DNA from: Gnetum montanum
Lineage: Eukaryota; Streptophyta; Gnetopsida; Gnetales; Gnetaceae
Length of the DNA stretch: 64,000 nucleotides
Assembly: GCA_015680685.1 (NCBI GenBank)
Contig: MNCI01005867.1
Span: forward strand, 63,271 to 127,270
Direction of reading: 5' to 3'
A program made the translations under genes and the position numbers. A model generated the notes under the pieces. It was not told the origin of the DNA. It was given only the letters and a program-made list of their open reading frames with translations, and searched no databases. Positions 22,426 through 35,443 of this stretch are shown one piece after another; within the stretch, counting starts at the first letter, position 1, and the number at the start of each line of letters is the position of its first letter.

Positions 22426-24354
22426 ATGACCAATGAAGAGGGAGCAGCATGCACTATTCTGGTGCTAGCCCTCCTTCCTCTTCACCTTCTTCATCCTCAT
22501 CTTCTTCCTCCTCTAGCTCCAACCAAAGCTGCAAAAGATGAGACCATGAAAGAGGTGATTTGTGGGACAAAGATGATCGTAGGGCCCATTAGAATAGTAA
22601 AGACTAGTGGCATGGGAAATCAAGGAAGGCCCACTACCATGAACAAAGGAACAACGTGGGACAACATAGGCATCATGGCCATCATAGGGGCTATGACTAT
22701 GATGAGACTTTTCTTACAATGAGAAACATGTTAAAAATTGCAAAGGCTACGAGAATTCCAATGAGGCATGTGAAAGATAGCAAAATAAAATGATTAAACA
22801 TGAATAATATCCCCAAGTTCAAAGGGGAATACAATTCTAATCCATAAAATCATCTCCAAGCCTTTCACAATGCTTATTCCTTATAGAACATGGAAAATAA
22901 ATGGAGAAAATTAAAGCTATTCCCTAGGAGACTCATCAAGGAGGCTGAAAGCTAGTACCAATCCTTAGAATCAGAATCAATCAAGTGATGGAGTACAATG
23001 CTTGAACTCTTCAATGACAAGTATCAAACATACTCCCAAGTATCTAATCTAAGAAAGAAGATCCAAGGGTGGAGATAAGAAATACATGATGCAGCCATGG
23101 GTAGATAATACTCTATTGCATAGATGCTCAAGCCATGACTTTTCTAAAAGGGAGTAGCTCCACCATATCATAGTTGGACTTAGAATAGAAACGAGGAGAA
23201 CTCTTAGGGTCAATGCCTAAGGGAGACTTTTAGAATTAAGAGATCATCATATCCAAAGGCTAATTGAGAAAATGGACAAAGAAGAAGGCAAGTTGAGAAA
23301 AAGGAAAAGTATGGAGGAGTACAACTAGGACTCTTCCATCTAAAAAAGGGAGGTCTAATTTTGTGACAATGAAGAGGAGGCACCACTTGATGAAGTGGTG
23401 CAATGTGCGACCTTGCTAATACAAAAATCTATGTTTAAAATATCGACTAAGGTAGATAAAATATGGGATTCTTTAGATGAGAAGTTCCAAACTACCTTAG
23501 AATTATTGAAGAGTCCAAAAAATGAGGTAGTTGTTATGACCGAAGAAAAAGGAAGGAAACTGAACATGCTCATCAAAGGGGTAAGGGTAAAGCTATTGTC
23601 ATTGAAGAGGTTATAGATTCTAAGATAAATAATGATGATGGATGTGACATATGCCAATACAAATATCTTAAGGGATGTTGCCCCATTATGTCACACTTGC
23701 AAGAGTCTATGATGTATGCGCTAAATCCTAGATTGGCAAGAAGGCAAGCACCCAAGAGGTTTCCTTATCCTCAAGGAAACTATAGGCACTTCCACCAAAA
23801 ACAAGCTTATTATCTAAGTTAAGTTCCACCTCAACCTCATGAGCAATACTAGTAGTGGCAACATCCACAATCATGGGAGATGCCACCACCAAGGTAGCAG
23901 TATCTTTATCGACAACCAAGTCCATATGGATACTATGTTCAACAACTAATTTCTCCACATGACTCTTCAAGTCATGCATCTTTCCAACACCACTACTACC
24001 CTCCTATGTATTATAGATCTTAATCTCCAAGGAGGAATCCCCATCTTCATTTTACCCTCCTCATCCTTCTACACCTATACCTCCACCCTTAACTTAATTA
24101 CCACTAGCTCCATCTATGCAAGGCAAAATTCTAGCCTAGCTGTACCAAAGAAATGTCACAAGGGTTGTTAACTTATAGTCAAATCCCCAGCCAAGTGGTT
24201 CAAAAAATAAGCCCCAAAAAATACCTTTCTTCCAAACCAATAGTCCTTCCAAGCCCTCACAAATACCTATGGTTGATGACCCTACTTCACCCTCATCATC
24301 TACAACCTTATTCAAGATTCCTTCAAACCAAACACCTCCTAAGGTCCATAGTAT

Positions 24355-24900
24355 AATGTTGACCCATGCAGTCTAATTGGATAAAGGCTTACCACCATCC
24401 TAGGAAAAGATCTAACCCTTGGAGTTCCCTAATCTACTTGCAAATCACTAGGAATTAGCCATGTAAGGCTCTTCTAGACTTAAATTCTAGTATGAATTTG
24501 ATTTTCCATGAAATGTATAAAGCTTGAAACTTGCCTCCTTTCAAGAAGAGCAACATTCATCTTAAGTTAGTAGGTTAGTTTATGACTATTCCCTTGGGAT
24601 TGGTGGAGGAAATTATGATCACTATCTATGGCTGATCATATCCTACTAATTTCCTAGTGATAAAAGTTGAAAACTGTAAGGAGAACTTCCCAATCATCAT
24701 GGGAAGGGCTCGACTAAGTACAACTGATATGCATTTGGGAATCAAAGACCTCTCCTTGGAAATTTCCAAGGAAATTGATTTTAGAAAGATTAAAAGGAAG
24801 CATGTTTTATGCATCACGTATAGTGACACAAGATGCAAATTCCTATGGAAATTATGGACCATGAAAAGTACAACAATCATAGCATGCAGGTAGTGTGCAA
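24355..24900 (+). pseudogene. pol: Protease of A2
   Basis: This is the aspartic protease that would cleave the polyprotein. It aligns with A4 (38340-38900) and A5 (61009-61520), which read CKALLDSxSGxNLISHDMYK. In A2 the active-site region (about 24467-24510) is broken by a frame change and reads as LDLNSSMNLIFHEMYK when followed in its own frame. DLSLEISKEIDF..IKRKHVLCITYSD (about 24750-24830) marks the end of the domain. Confidence 0.55.
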
Positions 24901-25104
24901 ATGTGTCTAAAATTCAAAGGTGCTTGTATGCAGTAGCCACAAAATAGGAGGGCACCTAGTGGCTAATAATTGAACCTAAAAGTATCTCAAATTTATGCAT
25001 GGAATAGATTGAGAACCTTACAAGTGCCTACATCAAAGGCATGGACAAGATGGAGTATATCCATTGCCATCTCTAATGAACCTGATTATACTAATTAGGG
25101 AGAG

Positions 25105-26620
25105 TTGGAGATCTCTAAATGTTTTAAACATGAGTCCCTTAAGTTAAAAACTCTACCAACCGGAATGGAATATGTTTTTCTAAAAAATGGCAAGCTAGTT
25201 ATCATCAATGTCAGCCTTGGTCCCACACAAAAAAAGAAGTTGTTGGAGGTGGTCAGAAAATGGCCAACTTCCTTCGCTTTATCATATCCTAAACTCATAG
25301 GAATTGATCCTAGGATATACTAGTACCACATCTACACAAATCCTTCCAATAAACCAAAGAGGAAACTATAGTGGTGGTTAAACCCCAAATTGAAGTAGAT
25401 AGTGAAAGAGGAGATTGAACAACTCATTAAGAAAAGGTTCATCTATCCCATTGCAAATAGAGATTGCATTAGCCAACTTGTGATAGTGCCAAAGAAAGGT
25501 GGAAAATGGAGGGTCTACATCGACTTCACTTTGTTGAACATGGCAACATACAAGGATCACTTTCTGTTGCCATTTTTGGACCAAGTGTTGGATACCATTT
25601 CTAGGCATTACTACTACAACTTTTTGGATGATTATAGTGGTTATAACCAAATTTAGATCGCACTAGAAGATCAGGCCAAAAAAACATTCATGAGTCCCTG
25701 GTAAACTTTCACATACAGAAAGATGTTATTTAACCTATGTAATGCCCCTGCCACATTCCAACACCTCGTCCTTAGCATTTTCCAACAAAAAATTAGAAAT
25801 AGGGTGGAAGTCTTTATGAATCACTTCTCCACCTATGGGGCTACATTTGAGCAAGCCCTGGACCATCTTGAGCAAGTGTTGAAAAGCTGCATGGAGACAA
25901 ACATTAGGCTCAAATAGCAGAAAAGCTACTTGATGGTTTAAGAACACATTGTATTGGGGCACAAAATTTCAAAGGGATCAAGCTCAACCCTAAAAAAATA
26001 AGGTTCATGCAAGGAATTACTAGAGAGCTAAAAATAGTTAAAGATGTGAAGTTATTCCTTAGACACACTAGCTACAACTATCAATTCATTGAGAATTTCT
26101 CTAAGATTACCAAACCATTGGTGGAGTTGACAAAGAAGGATGCTTCATTTGTCCAGACAAAGGAATGAGAAGCTGCATTTCAACAACTCAAGAAAAAGCT
26201 CATAGAAACTCTAATTCTACAAGCACCTGATTGGTCCAAGCCCTTCCACATCATGATAGATGCATCCAATTATGCCTTAGGAGTCGTGCCCATGTAGTTG
26301 GATGATCAAAAATGTCCTTACTACATCCATTACATGAGTAGAAGCATTGTGGATGCACAATTGAACTACACCACAATAGAGAAAGTACTAATGGAAGTGG
26401 TGTTTACCTTGGAAAAATTCAAGTACTATGTGCTTGGGTACAAGGTGTTTATTCACATAGACCATAGTGCAATCTAATTCCTAATGAATAAGCCAACGAT
26501 GAGTCCCCATGTCATATGGTAGCTAGTGATCATGCAGGAATTCAAACTCACTATGGTAGATCAAAAGAAGATTGAAAAATTTGGTCGCTAATCACTTATC
26601 TCAGTTGAGATGGGATAACA
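25105..26620 (+). pseudogene. pol: Reverse transcriptase and RNase H of A2
   Basis: Recognisable in order: KKGGKWRVYIDF (about 25490), FLDDYSGYNQI (25621-25653), LFNLCNAPATFQHLVLSIF (about 25726-25782), and VEVFMNHFSTYG at 25807. That last motif should be FMDD, so both catalytic aspartates are lost. RNase H follows with HIMIDASNYALG (about 26250) and TMVDQKKIEKF near 26560. Several in-frame stops occur. The sequence style, including DYSGYNQI and NAPATFQ, is that of the Athila lineage. Confidence 0.7.
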
Positions 26621-26799
26621 AAGAGGAGGAGAGCCCACTTTCAAATCAGTTTCCTGATGAACTTCTCTTTGTTGATGCTATAACTAAACAAATGCCCATT
26701 GTACCCAATTGGTATGATGGCATTCCCACCTACCTGCTCACTTAGTAGATGCCACAGGAGTGGGTCAACAAGAAGAAACAACAATTTCTTTACTAGTCA

Positions 26800-27600
26800 A
26801 AATGCTTCATGGAAATCAATGGACACCTTAACAAAGTGTGCATTGATGTCTTGGTTCATTGGTACGTACCTAATGCTAATCAACTAAATTTACTCCAAGA
26901 TGCTCATGAGGGCCCTTGTGGGGGCCACTATGCTGGGAGACATATAGCCATTAAAATCCTCATGGCATGGTATTACTGGCCAACACTTTTTAGGGATGCT
27001 TACCACTTCATCCACTCCTATGAACACTGCCAAGGTGATGGTGGAATGACCACTCATATGAAAGGGCCACAATAGTGGATCTAACCACTAGAGCCCTTCG
27101 ACATTTGGTGCATTGACTTCATGGATCCCATCACTCTCATGTCAAATGGAAAGGTGTACATTATAGTCATTATTAACTATTGTATAAAATGAGCAAAAGC
27201 TGTAGTTGTAACTAAGTGCACATCTTCCACAACTACTTAGTTTGTACAACAATATGTTTTAAACAAGTTTGGGGTACCATGTGCACTTATTTCTAATAAT
27301 GGAACTCATTTTATAAGCACTACCTTTTGGAAGCTCACACAACACTTGGGGGTTGAACATAAATTAACAACACCATACCACCCTCAAGCTAATGGTCAAG
27401 TAGAGGTTACAAATAGGGAAATTACAAAAATACTAATAAGAACCATTAGTAAATATAGAAAGGACTAAAGCACAAAATGCAATGATGCCCTTTGGACTTA
27501 TCACTGTACTTGGAAACTTTCTATTGGCTACTCTCCCTATGAGCTTCTGTACGGGAAATTACCAACACTTCCAACTCAAACAAAGCTTTGTACACTATCA
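26800..27600 (+). pseudogene. pol: Integrase of A2
   Basis: A zinc-binding region HEGPCGGHYAGRHIAIKIL ... YYWPTLFRDA ... YEHCQ (about 26900-27040) has lost the first cysteine of CxxC. The core follows: FDIWCIDFMDP (about 27099), ISNNGTHF (about 27287) where the catalytic Asp of DNG is Asn, and PHPQANGQVEVTNREI-like text (about 27385-27425) that keeps the Glu. YSPYELLYGK (about 27530) closes the domain. Inactive. Confidence 0.65.
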
Positions 27601-28932
27601 ATAGCTTGTGACCTTGACCTTGACCTACATCTCGCATAAAAAGAAAGACTAATGAATCTCAACTTGTTAGATGAGAACCAACTAGTAGCCCTATCATCTA
27701 ATGAAGTGCACAATGCATTCAAAAAACAAAAACATGATCTTAGAATCATAAAAGTAAAATTTCAACTAGGAGATAGGGTCCTGTCCTAGAATCCCACACA
27801 TGTGCCACAAAGAACCAAGTTCCAAACGTTGTGGGAGGGGCCTTATATTATCTATGAAACCTTTACCTATGGGACCTTGTTAATATACAAACAGAAAAGC
27901 CCAAACAAAAAATTCACTAGTCAACATGCAACAAATAAAGTCCTTCCATGGACCCAAAAGAGTTAGTAACCAAAATACCTCAATCAATGGACATGCGCAC
28001 TCAAATTTTCAAATCTTCTCCTTCCAACTCAATCTTGCGGGAGATGGCCATCCATGTTGATCAAACATATGGCTCCTTGGTGTTTTCCTTTTTATTTTAC
28101 ACCATTTGTAGTACATTTTTCCTTTCTTAAATAATTTACACTTTTATGCTTTTCGTATGTTCTATTTTTTTTCTTTATTGTTGCCAGGACTAAGTGCAAC
28201 TACAGTTGTCAATTGATGGGGGTTTGTACTATAAAGTTATTTAATTGCTAATGTCTAGATTCTATCTTTGAATTTTGGCATTAATAACTAAGACATGATT
28301 TCTTTTTCATGATAAGAGGTAGTGAATCCATGTCATCCACCCATTTACAAAAATCTATGGTATTCCCTTGTTTTGGAAATATGTGGTCCCTTCTTAAATG
28401 AAACTTTTAAAAGAACTTGTGACCTTGGTAGTTTCCAAACTTGGGAAGGATTAAATTGATAGACAAGGATGTGACTTCAAGGAGATTTGATGCTCTTTGT
28501 ACTTGCCTACCCTCTTGCATGCATGAGCATTTTCATGGATTTCTCACCATTCCGTTGTTGACCAATAACAAGAAGTTAAGTCTTTGCATGATGTAGTTTC
28601 CATTTGAAGAAAACAATAATGGAAATTCAAAGCACATCCCTTAGACAAAAGAACTAGCTACAAGCACTAGTTATGGGACTAGAAATACATGTTACCCATG
28701 CCTAAAGGTCCCCTCTAACTAAGGCCCATCTCACTTCCTACTTCTCTTTTCTTCCCTTTTAGGAATGATGATTGATCTGTGGGGATGCTCTTGTTCCTTG
28801 AGAGGGTGGACTAGTCTTAGAGTGTTAATGTGAATTCACTAAAAGTGGTTGGTTTTAATTCAAACTAAGGATGGATATTATCAGGTCATAGATGGATGTT
28901 ATCAGGACTTCATGTAACCAAGATATGGGACT
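27600..28932 (+). other. 3' spacer of A2 after integrase
   Basis: The end of integrase reads into non-coding sequence that is present inverted at 33870-35440 (A3) and, from 28560, directly at 1-340 (A1). No gene of its own is seen. The match to A1 continues to 28932, where A3's LTR begins; a 22-bp local duplication (GATGGATRTTATCAGG) occurs at about 28869-28906. Confidence 0.6.
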
Positions 28933-29812
28933 TGATGGCCAGTGAGGTACCCCTATGCCCAACCATATGTATCACCAAGGCATTCACACATAATCTAATC
29001 AAATTTTGTGGATTTCTAGTCTTCTCATGCATAGGATTCAATCTAGAAGGTGAATTTAATTATGGAACAATCATTGTCTTCCCAACTACACTTGTGAAGC
29101 TCAATTGTATGGTTAAATGCAATTGAGGCACATGATTTTTATTATTTTATATTTTGTTCACCTAAGGTTAGATTGAGAATAAATTGATTAACTAATTCAA
29201 CTAATTTAATTGCTAATTAATAACTAACTATCCTAACATAAGCATTCAGTCCCACTTTCTATACACATCCTAAACACGTACAACACTATTGGACAACCAA
29301 GTGTTAAGTGCTACTAGGATTACCAAGTGTTATACACATGTTCAAAGTGGTCGTACTTATGTGTGCTAGTCTATTTAGCTTAATTAATCACTTAAAGTCT
29401 TAATAATTCTAGCTTAATTAATTTCTTATTTAATGAAAAAATAAATGCATAAATAAATTATTAAGCTAGTCCAAGTGTTGCAAGGTTTATCAAAAAGCTC
29501 ATCTTTATTGTCGTACACACTATACTGTTCAGGTACAATAATGCTCGAATAAAGATTCGTACACTCCTCGACTCCTATTGCGGGCACTTAGAAAATTATT
29601 CTATCTCTTATGGAAACAAACTACAAGAATTCCACTACCAATTGAAATTCTAACCTCCATTAACATAGCTAGGGTGCCATATTTATGGACCTACTAGGAT
29701 GCCATGTCAACGAGTACACATCAACATGGAAAATCCTACATCGACAAGATACCATCAATGAGGTCACATTGACGACATCTCATCAACACAGTCAACCGAA
29801 GACACTTCATCA
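28933..29812 (-). repeat. 3' LTR of A3
   Basis: The 880-bp LTR begins TGATGAAGTG on the minus strand and ends CCATCA. U3 holds repeats of the CATTGATGGTATCTTGTCGATG type (29700-29800). Confidence 0.8.
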
Positions 29813-30035
29813 TACCCCCATGACTGAATGAAAACTCATCCTCAAGTTCTTTATAAAATTGGGAAGGTATGGAATTATTGACTGATACATGACATAATAA
29901 AACTAAGTGCTTGAGTGTACAGATCAACATTAATTACAAAATTATGATGTTCATGATACAAAATTGAATACCAAAACATAACTAAACAAAAATTGGATAA
30001 CACATCCTCTGATGGCACAAAGATGGTTAAAAAGA

Positions 30036-32834
30036 TCATAAGGTCCCAAGCAATGGAGGTTCCTAAGATTTCAAAGGACCTTCTCCTACTTTGAGAGCAT
30101 GTAGTGGTTGAGGTAGCTATGGCTATCCTACTACAACTACCACTTCTGGTGGAAGGTGAAAGGCATCCAACAATGCCTTCATCTTTTTCTCCTTACTTTG
30201 GGGATCATTCATAATCCACATAGCATCACCAATGTGGGCTAGAATGGGGATATTCCATGAGCAAGGAATTACTAGAAACAAGTCCTTCACATTGACAAAC
30301 TAGGTATCAAATTGCTTGCATTTGATATTAAATGCCCTAAGTGCATTTTGCAATTCTAGTAGTCATTCATCTTCTTGGCTAGGTACTTGATAGTTGATCT
30401 TTAATCAATGAACTTCACCTTGAGAACCTCAAGTTCTACATTTGCCACTGCAAGCTTTTGTGGTGCTTGAACTCTACCTTGTATAATAAGTATGAGCTAG
30501 CCACTTATTTCTCTAATTCAAACTACAATTATCCAGCAATTAGCATAGCTAGATTTGCATATCAAAGATTAGCAAACTCCATGTATTCTATCATCTCCTC
30601 AATCTACAACTCCTTCATGCAGATCTCTACTTTGTTATAGGCATCTATCCCATTAATGATAGGTTTCCATACCTCTCTTCCTTATTGGACTTGTTGGAGC
30701 ATCTCATTTACATTCGCCTTCACCAACCAGATGTGTTTTTCATTAACTTCTTTCTATAGAACAACCTAATCTCTGTAATGATTTTCTACTATGAAATTTG
30801 AGAGCCTCTAATTTCTAGGTAGCTACTTTGATTTCAGTATTTTGTGAAGAGCATGAGCCCTATCCATGAAGAGGTTTCCATTTTCTGCTACTAATCTATG
30901 CAGCTGAATGTTCACTCTAGCTAGCTGCTCCTGTTGTTAATCAATGAAATCTATCATCTATTGTTTTTACGCATCAACATTTCATAGGCAATGATTCTTT
31001 ACAGTTAATTATACATTATCTTGCCTAGTCTAATCCAAGGCCTTTTGAATTTTATTCTAAGTGGCATCTACCAATGATCAATAGAACACCACCATCTCCA
31101 TCGCACCCTCAACCCCTTTCAATCTTGTGTGAAGATGTTGAAGAGTTTCATCCTTCATCAATGTTGGGTTGAGGAATGTAGGGTCAACAATCTAGGCTCT
31201 TAGTTCAAAAACCTCCATAGCCAAGCATTCATTTAGCTCTATGGCTTTTTTAAGTTACCTTTCCAAAATGATGTTCTTGCCCCTTGCTTCCAATAGCTCC
31301 AACTGGGTTGCAATTATGTTGTCTGAAAAGTTGAAGATGTCTGGAATCAATTACCTGGTTCTCACCAGTCTATCTAGAAATTGTTCATGTTGTGTTTCAC
31401 TCAGCTTATCACTTACTATCCCTACGGATGTCTACACATATTTAAGTGTATAGACATCTAGTACAAACACTGTATTTATGTTTAGTATTTCAACAATTCT
31501 ATCAACAACCACCTCTATTATTGTCTCCGACCCCTGGTGCTGCATCACCAAAACTATTACTCCCTCACCCCCCTCCAAGCACACTAAAAAAGTAGTAGCA
31601 TTCCCAAATATTTCTAGGAATTGTTATTATTTTGAGAGGGATACCATTACCTCTCGAGCACTAGAATTTGATCTTGCAGGCAACTAGATTCTTTGGGTCA
31701 AAAAGATTGGTCCACCTCCCTTCATCTAGTTAACTATTTAAGCCACTTCATTCAAGTGACTCATTACTGGCTAGTACACAGATGGATCATCACCATTCAT
31801 TCTTGCTTGTTACCCATACTCACTCAAGAGCCATTCTCAGAGTTCACGCAACTGTTGAGAAGTTGTAATGATGTCCAACACTATTTGCTAAGTGGATGGT
31901 GGAGGTGGTGGTTGCTACTCCTCTTTTTAGATGACTTTTGCAAGGACTTTGTCCTTCATCATCTCTGTCCAACTACCAGATGGAGCACGTCAAACTTCAT
32001 CATTTGTATAGCAAGTTATTCCTCCCCTCCAACATAGTTTTTGGATGAGACATGAAAAGGAAAGTATCTTCCTTTCATTTTTTTTCTCCTTAAAGCACTT
32101 TTCTATCTCACAATAGATTAGCTTTTGAAGATTAATAGGAAATTTTTTGCTTAGACTAACACATGCACAGGCAGAGAAGGCAATGATCTTGCTTGGCCTC
32201 ATCGTTGGATTGAGGTGAAAGGAAAAAATCTTGTAGTAGATTCTCTCTATCGATGTGAGTGCACCAAAATCCCTACAGTCGACACCATAGCACCATTATA
32301 TCCATTTCTTTTTGATGCTAGGGTCTTCCTGTATTAGAATCTTAGTGAGATTTTCTTTAGTTTCTAGCAACCCAAGTGCCTTTGAAATGGCCTACATTGA
32401 GTAGGACATTGAAATGTAATTTATCTTGACCGTTGAACCAGCTAGCCTATTATTCCAAAAGAATGTCTCTCCCATGTACCACTTCCTACTGGAAGTGATG
32501 ATGGGCCACATGGAAGAGGTCTTTAATTGATCTTGTACTTCTTGAGGTGCTTGCTCCAAGAAAGGACCAAAATTTAACTCTTGGAGCACCATTTTCTAAA
32601 CCTCCTTTGATTTGATCTACTTGAGACAAGCTTCTGTCAAGGTCACCTCAAGGTTTTCTTGTGGAGTTGGTGCCTCATCTCAATGGGATTACTCTGTCAC
32701 TACTACTTGTTCTAGAATTTGATGAATAGATTCCACTTTGGGCTCCTCCCTAAGAGGTCTTGTAGCATGGGTTGCTGCTTATTTTTCTTAGGCCTATTCT
32801 TGGCCCCTTTCCATTGGTAGTCATTTTGTCCCAT
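30036..32834 (-). pseudogene. Accessory (env-position) gene of A3
   Basis: A long broken frame starts at ATGGGACAAAATG (32834) and ends at TGA (30038-30036) after EPPLLGT, the same ending as in A1. The span would give about 930 codons. Blocks, in order: QELNFGPF (about 32575), MWPIITSSRKWYMGETFFWN (about 32515-32455), LNPTMRPSKIIAFSACACVS (about 32210-32150), a Lys-rich stretch and LIQKLCWRGGITC (about 32050), then a coiled-coil-like half with few hydrophobic runs. The middle block resembles what is annotated elsewhere as putative plant transposon protein, from memory only. Stops and indels are spread throughout. A leader intron is likely: donor GGAG|GTAAGC at 33172, candidate acceptor TGATCATAG near 32885. 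Function unknown. Confidence 0.55.
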
Positions 32835-33171
32835 GGCTATGATGGTCCTCCTTCTTAGGTGTGCTTCCCCTTTAGTACCATCTATGATCACAACACATCC
32901 AAGGATTAGTATATATAATATATAACTTATAATGTTTTGATGCCTTGTCTCATCAATTAGTACACTTAGGCTAAGGTTGGACCATGGTAGATTGGCTATT
33001 TTATTAATTTTTAAGTTCAAAGTATTACCGAAGCTAGTTGGAAGGGTTTAACTTTTGTAATTTGATGTTCTCATGTTGGTTTCTTTGTTAAAACTTTGTG
33101 GGAGTTAGAAATATTTAGAAAAATTTTCTATCAAAAACTTTAGGTTTGTGGCCCCCACGACTAAGAGCTTA

Positions 33172-33390
33172 CCTCCGATAGCTATAGGGTCAAAGAATAA
33201 AGTGATTTGGACAAAAAGTTAGGAAGATATGGCTTCTAAAAGGTTTCAGGCTCTAAAAACTACAGAAACTCCTCTAGAATTTGAAAGGAAATGTGAAAAA
33301 TTTGAAGTGTGGGTGTGTATATATATACTATTTTTGTGCTACATCGATGAGGCCTCGTATAAGTAGGGGCTCCGTCAATGGGTATTTGTT
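33172..33390 (-). promoter_or_regulatory. Internal promoter and leader of the A3 accessory gene
   Basis: Reading the minus strand, a run of LTR-like repeats (CATTGACGGAGCCC and GAGGCCTCATCGATG, about 33385-33336) is followed by TATATATATAC (about 33328-33318) and a conserved leader ending in the GGAG|GTAAGC donor. A1 has the same arrangement at 886-1106. Confidence 0.5.
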
Positions 33391-33869
33391 TACGAAGGGT
33401 GTAAATAAAATTCTTTAACTTAAATTTCTCAAAAACTACATAGAGTTTTCTAATGAAAGTGGGGTCCATTGAATCTTATAAAAGCTAAAAATTTGATGGA
33501 ATCATTGAAGAGGATTGTTGAGAGCTCAAAACTTGAAAATTTGGGTGGAGAATGTGTTTATTTAAAAAATTTCCTTAAGGAGCACACAATTGGATGCATC
33601 AGATGGGGCACACGAAGGTTTGGATTGTGGGAATGTCTAAGGATGAGATACTTAACTAACCTAGCCAAGAGATATGCAAGTGGGTCCTTCCCATAGTAGC
33701 CACATGCCCTTTTCTCCCTTACATAACCTCAACCTAAGGAGTTTGTGGATCCCATAGGTAATTAATGGTTACAAAAGTTAAGGACCAAAACCCAGAAGAA
33801 TCTACCTAGGAATTTAGGCATGTCAAACCAACAAATCAAACAAGGACATGAATACCAATAGTGAGGTTA

Positions 33870-35443
33870 GTTATGAAAAGCATAGATGGATGAGAGAGAA
33901 AGTGGAATGCAATTCTCAATTAAGGTCAAATGAAGTCCCTCGTGAATTTTATAGTTAAATGACCTAATAAAATCCATCCTTAATCTAGACCAAAACCAAC
34001 CACATTTAGTGACTTCGCATTGCCACTCTAAGACCAGTCCACCCCCTTGAGACATAAGAGTGCTCCCACAAATCAATCACCATTTCTTATAGAGAAGAAA
34101 ATAGAAGTAAGAAGTGAGAAAGAACCTTAGTTAGAGGGGACCTTCAAGCATTGGTAACATATCTTTCTAGTCCCATAACTAGTGTTTGTAGCCTATTATT
34201 CTATCTAAGGGTGTGCTTTGAATTCCCATCACCATTTTCTCATTTTCTTCTTATTTTGTTTTGTGTTTGTTTTCTGTTTAACATGGAAACCACACCATGC
34301 AAAGACTTATTCAACTTCCCGTTATTGGTCAACATGAAATGATAAAAAATCCATGAAAACACTCATGCACCCAAGTAAGTAGAAAGGTATAAAGAGTATT
34401 GAGTCCCCTTGAAGTCCCACCCTATTCAAATCCTTGAATCCTTTCCAAGTCTAGAAACTACCAAGGTCACAAGTTTGTTAAAGTTTTAATTAATGAAAAG
34501 GGACCTCATACTTCCAAAACAACAAAAACCATAGAGTTTGTGGATGGGTGGATGTCGTGGACTCACTGCCTATTCCATGAAAAAGAAACCATGTCATAGT
34601 TATTAGTACAAAAATTCAAAAATAGAAACTAGCCATTAGTAATCAAAAATAATAAGTACAAACCACCATTAACAATAGCTACAACACCATTGTGTCCTAT
34701 TGGCACAAAGCACTTTATTAGCAAACATTTAGAAAATCACACCCAAAACAAATGAAATTATACAAGAAAGTATAAAACATTCAAGAAAATCAAATGTACC
34801 AATGATGGTGTAATACAAAAAATGGTGTAAAATAGAAAAAGTATAAAACAAAAAGGTGTAACATAAAAAAAGTATACAATAAAAATTTGTAAAACAAAAA
34901 ATAGAAAAACTGAGTTGTGTAAATAGTGAGCATGGATGGCCATCTCCCCCATGATTGAGTTGGAAAGAGGAGATCTAAAATATTGAGCAAGGTTGTCCAT
35001 CCGATGATGTATTTGTTGCACTGGCTTGCTTGGGCTCGTGAAAAATTTTTATTTATTGAATGTTAACCAACTATTTCTTATTTGGGATTTTAGGTTTGTA
35101 GATTATCATGGCCTAGAAAGGAAAGGTTTCATCAATTTTATAAGGCTCTTCCCACAATGTTTGAAATTTAGTTCATTGTGGAACATGTGTAGGATTCCAA
35201 TAGAGGACCTTATCTCTAGGTTGAAGTTTCGCTTTTCTTATTCTTAAGTCATGTCATTTTTTGCTAAATGCATTGTGTACTTTATTCAAGGATAGGGCCA
35301 CTAATCAATTTTCATCTAGCATGTTAAGGTTGATCGGTCATTCTCTTTGTGCTAGACTCAGGTCAAGATCCAAGTCATAGGTTGTTGAAAGTGTATGGAG
35401 CTTGAACTGAATAGGAAGTGCTGGTAGTTTCCTGTACACTAGT
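33870..35443 (-). other. 3' spacer and integrase end of A3
   Basis: This stretch is the reverse complement of 27560-28885 (A2) with many differences. The part at about 35000-35440 corresponds to the integrase C-terminal region; the rest is non-coding. Confidence 0.65.

Larger units (their letters stand above)
20207..24170 (+). pseudogene. gag: gag of A2, interrupted
   Basis: Gag is the structural protein that forms the particle. A conserved N-terminal block lies at about 20320-20420, where A4 and A5 read (Y)xPxFTFILHQDE. After the solo LTR insertion the core resumes at 22426. The typical gag run (NNIPKFKGEYN at about 22800, then AYSL.NMEN.W.KLK and LELFNDKYQTYS at about 23010-23050) is followed by a charged C-terminal part with VDKIWDSLDEKFQTTLELLK (about 23450-23510) and a Pro/Gln-rich tail. 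There are many stops and at least several indels. The same blocks recur at 36800-37720 (A4) and 59420-60170 (A5). Confidence 0.6.
20207..28932 (+). mobile_element. Interior of Athila-like element A2 (gag, pol, 3' spacer)
   Basis: The ATG at 20207 begins MASSHMGDS, like the other copies. The order is gag (20207-20842 and 22426-24170, split by a solo LTR), protease (about 24355-24760), reverse transcriptase (25105-25920), RNase H (about 25960-26620), integrase (about 26800-27600), then non-coding 3' sequence matching positions 1-340. The element is cut at 28932 by the insertion of A3. The accessory gene and 3' LTR should lie beyond the window. Confidence 0.75.
28933..35443 (-). mobile_element. 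Athila-like element A3, 3' half
   Basis: A minus-strand element inserted in A2. From 3' to 5' it has its 3' LTR (28933-29812), a purine tract (CATGGGGGTA on the minus strand, 29822-29813), accessory gene, internal promoter, spacer and the C-terminal end of integrase (about 35000-35440). It is cut at 35443 by A4. Flank on the LTR side is GGACT (28928-28932); the matching duplicate should lie beyond the window. Confidence 0.75.
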
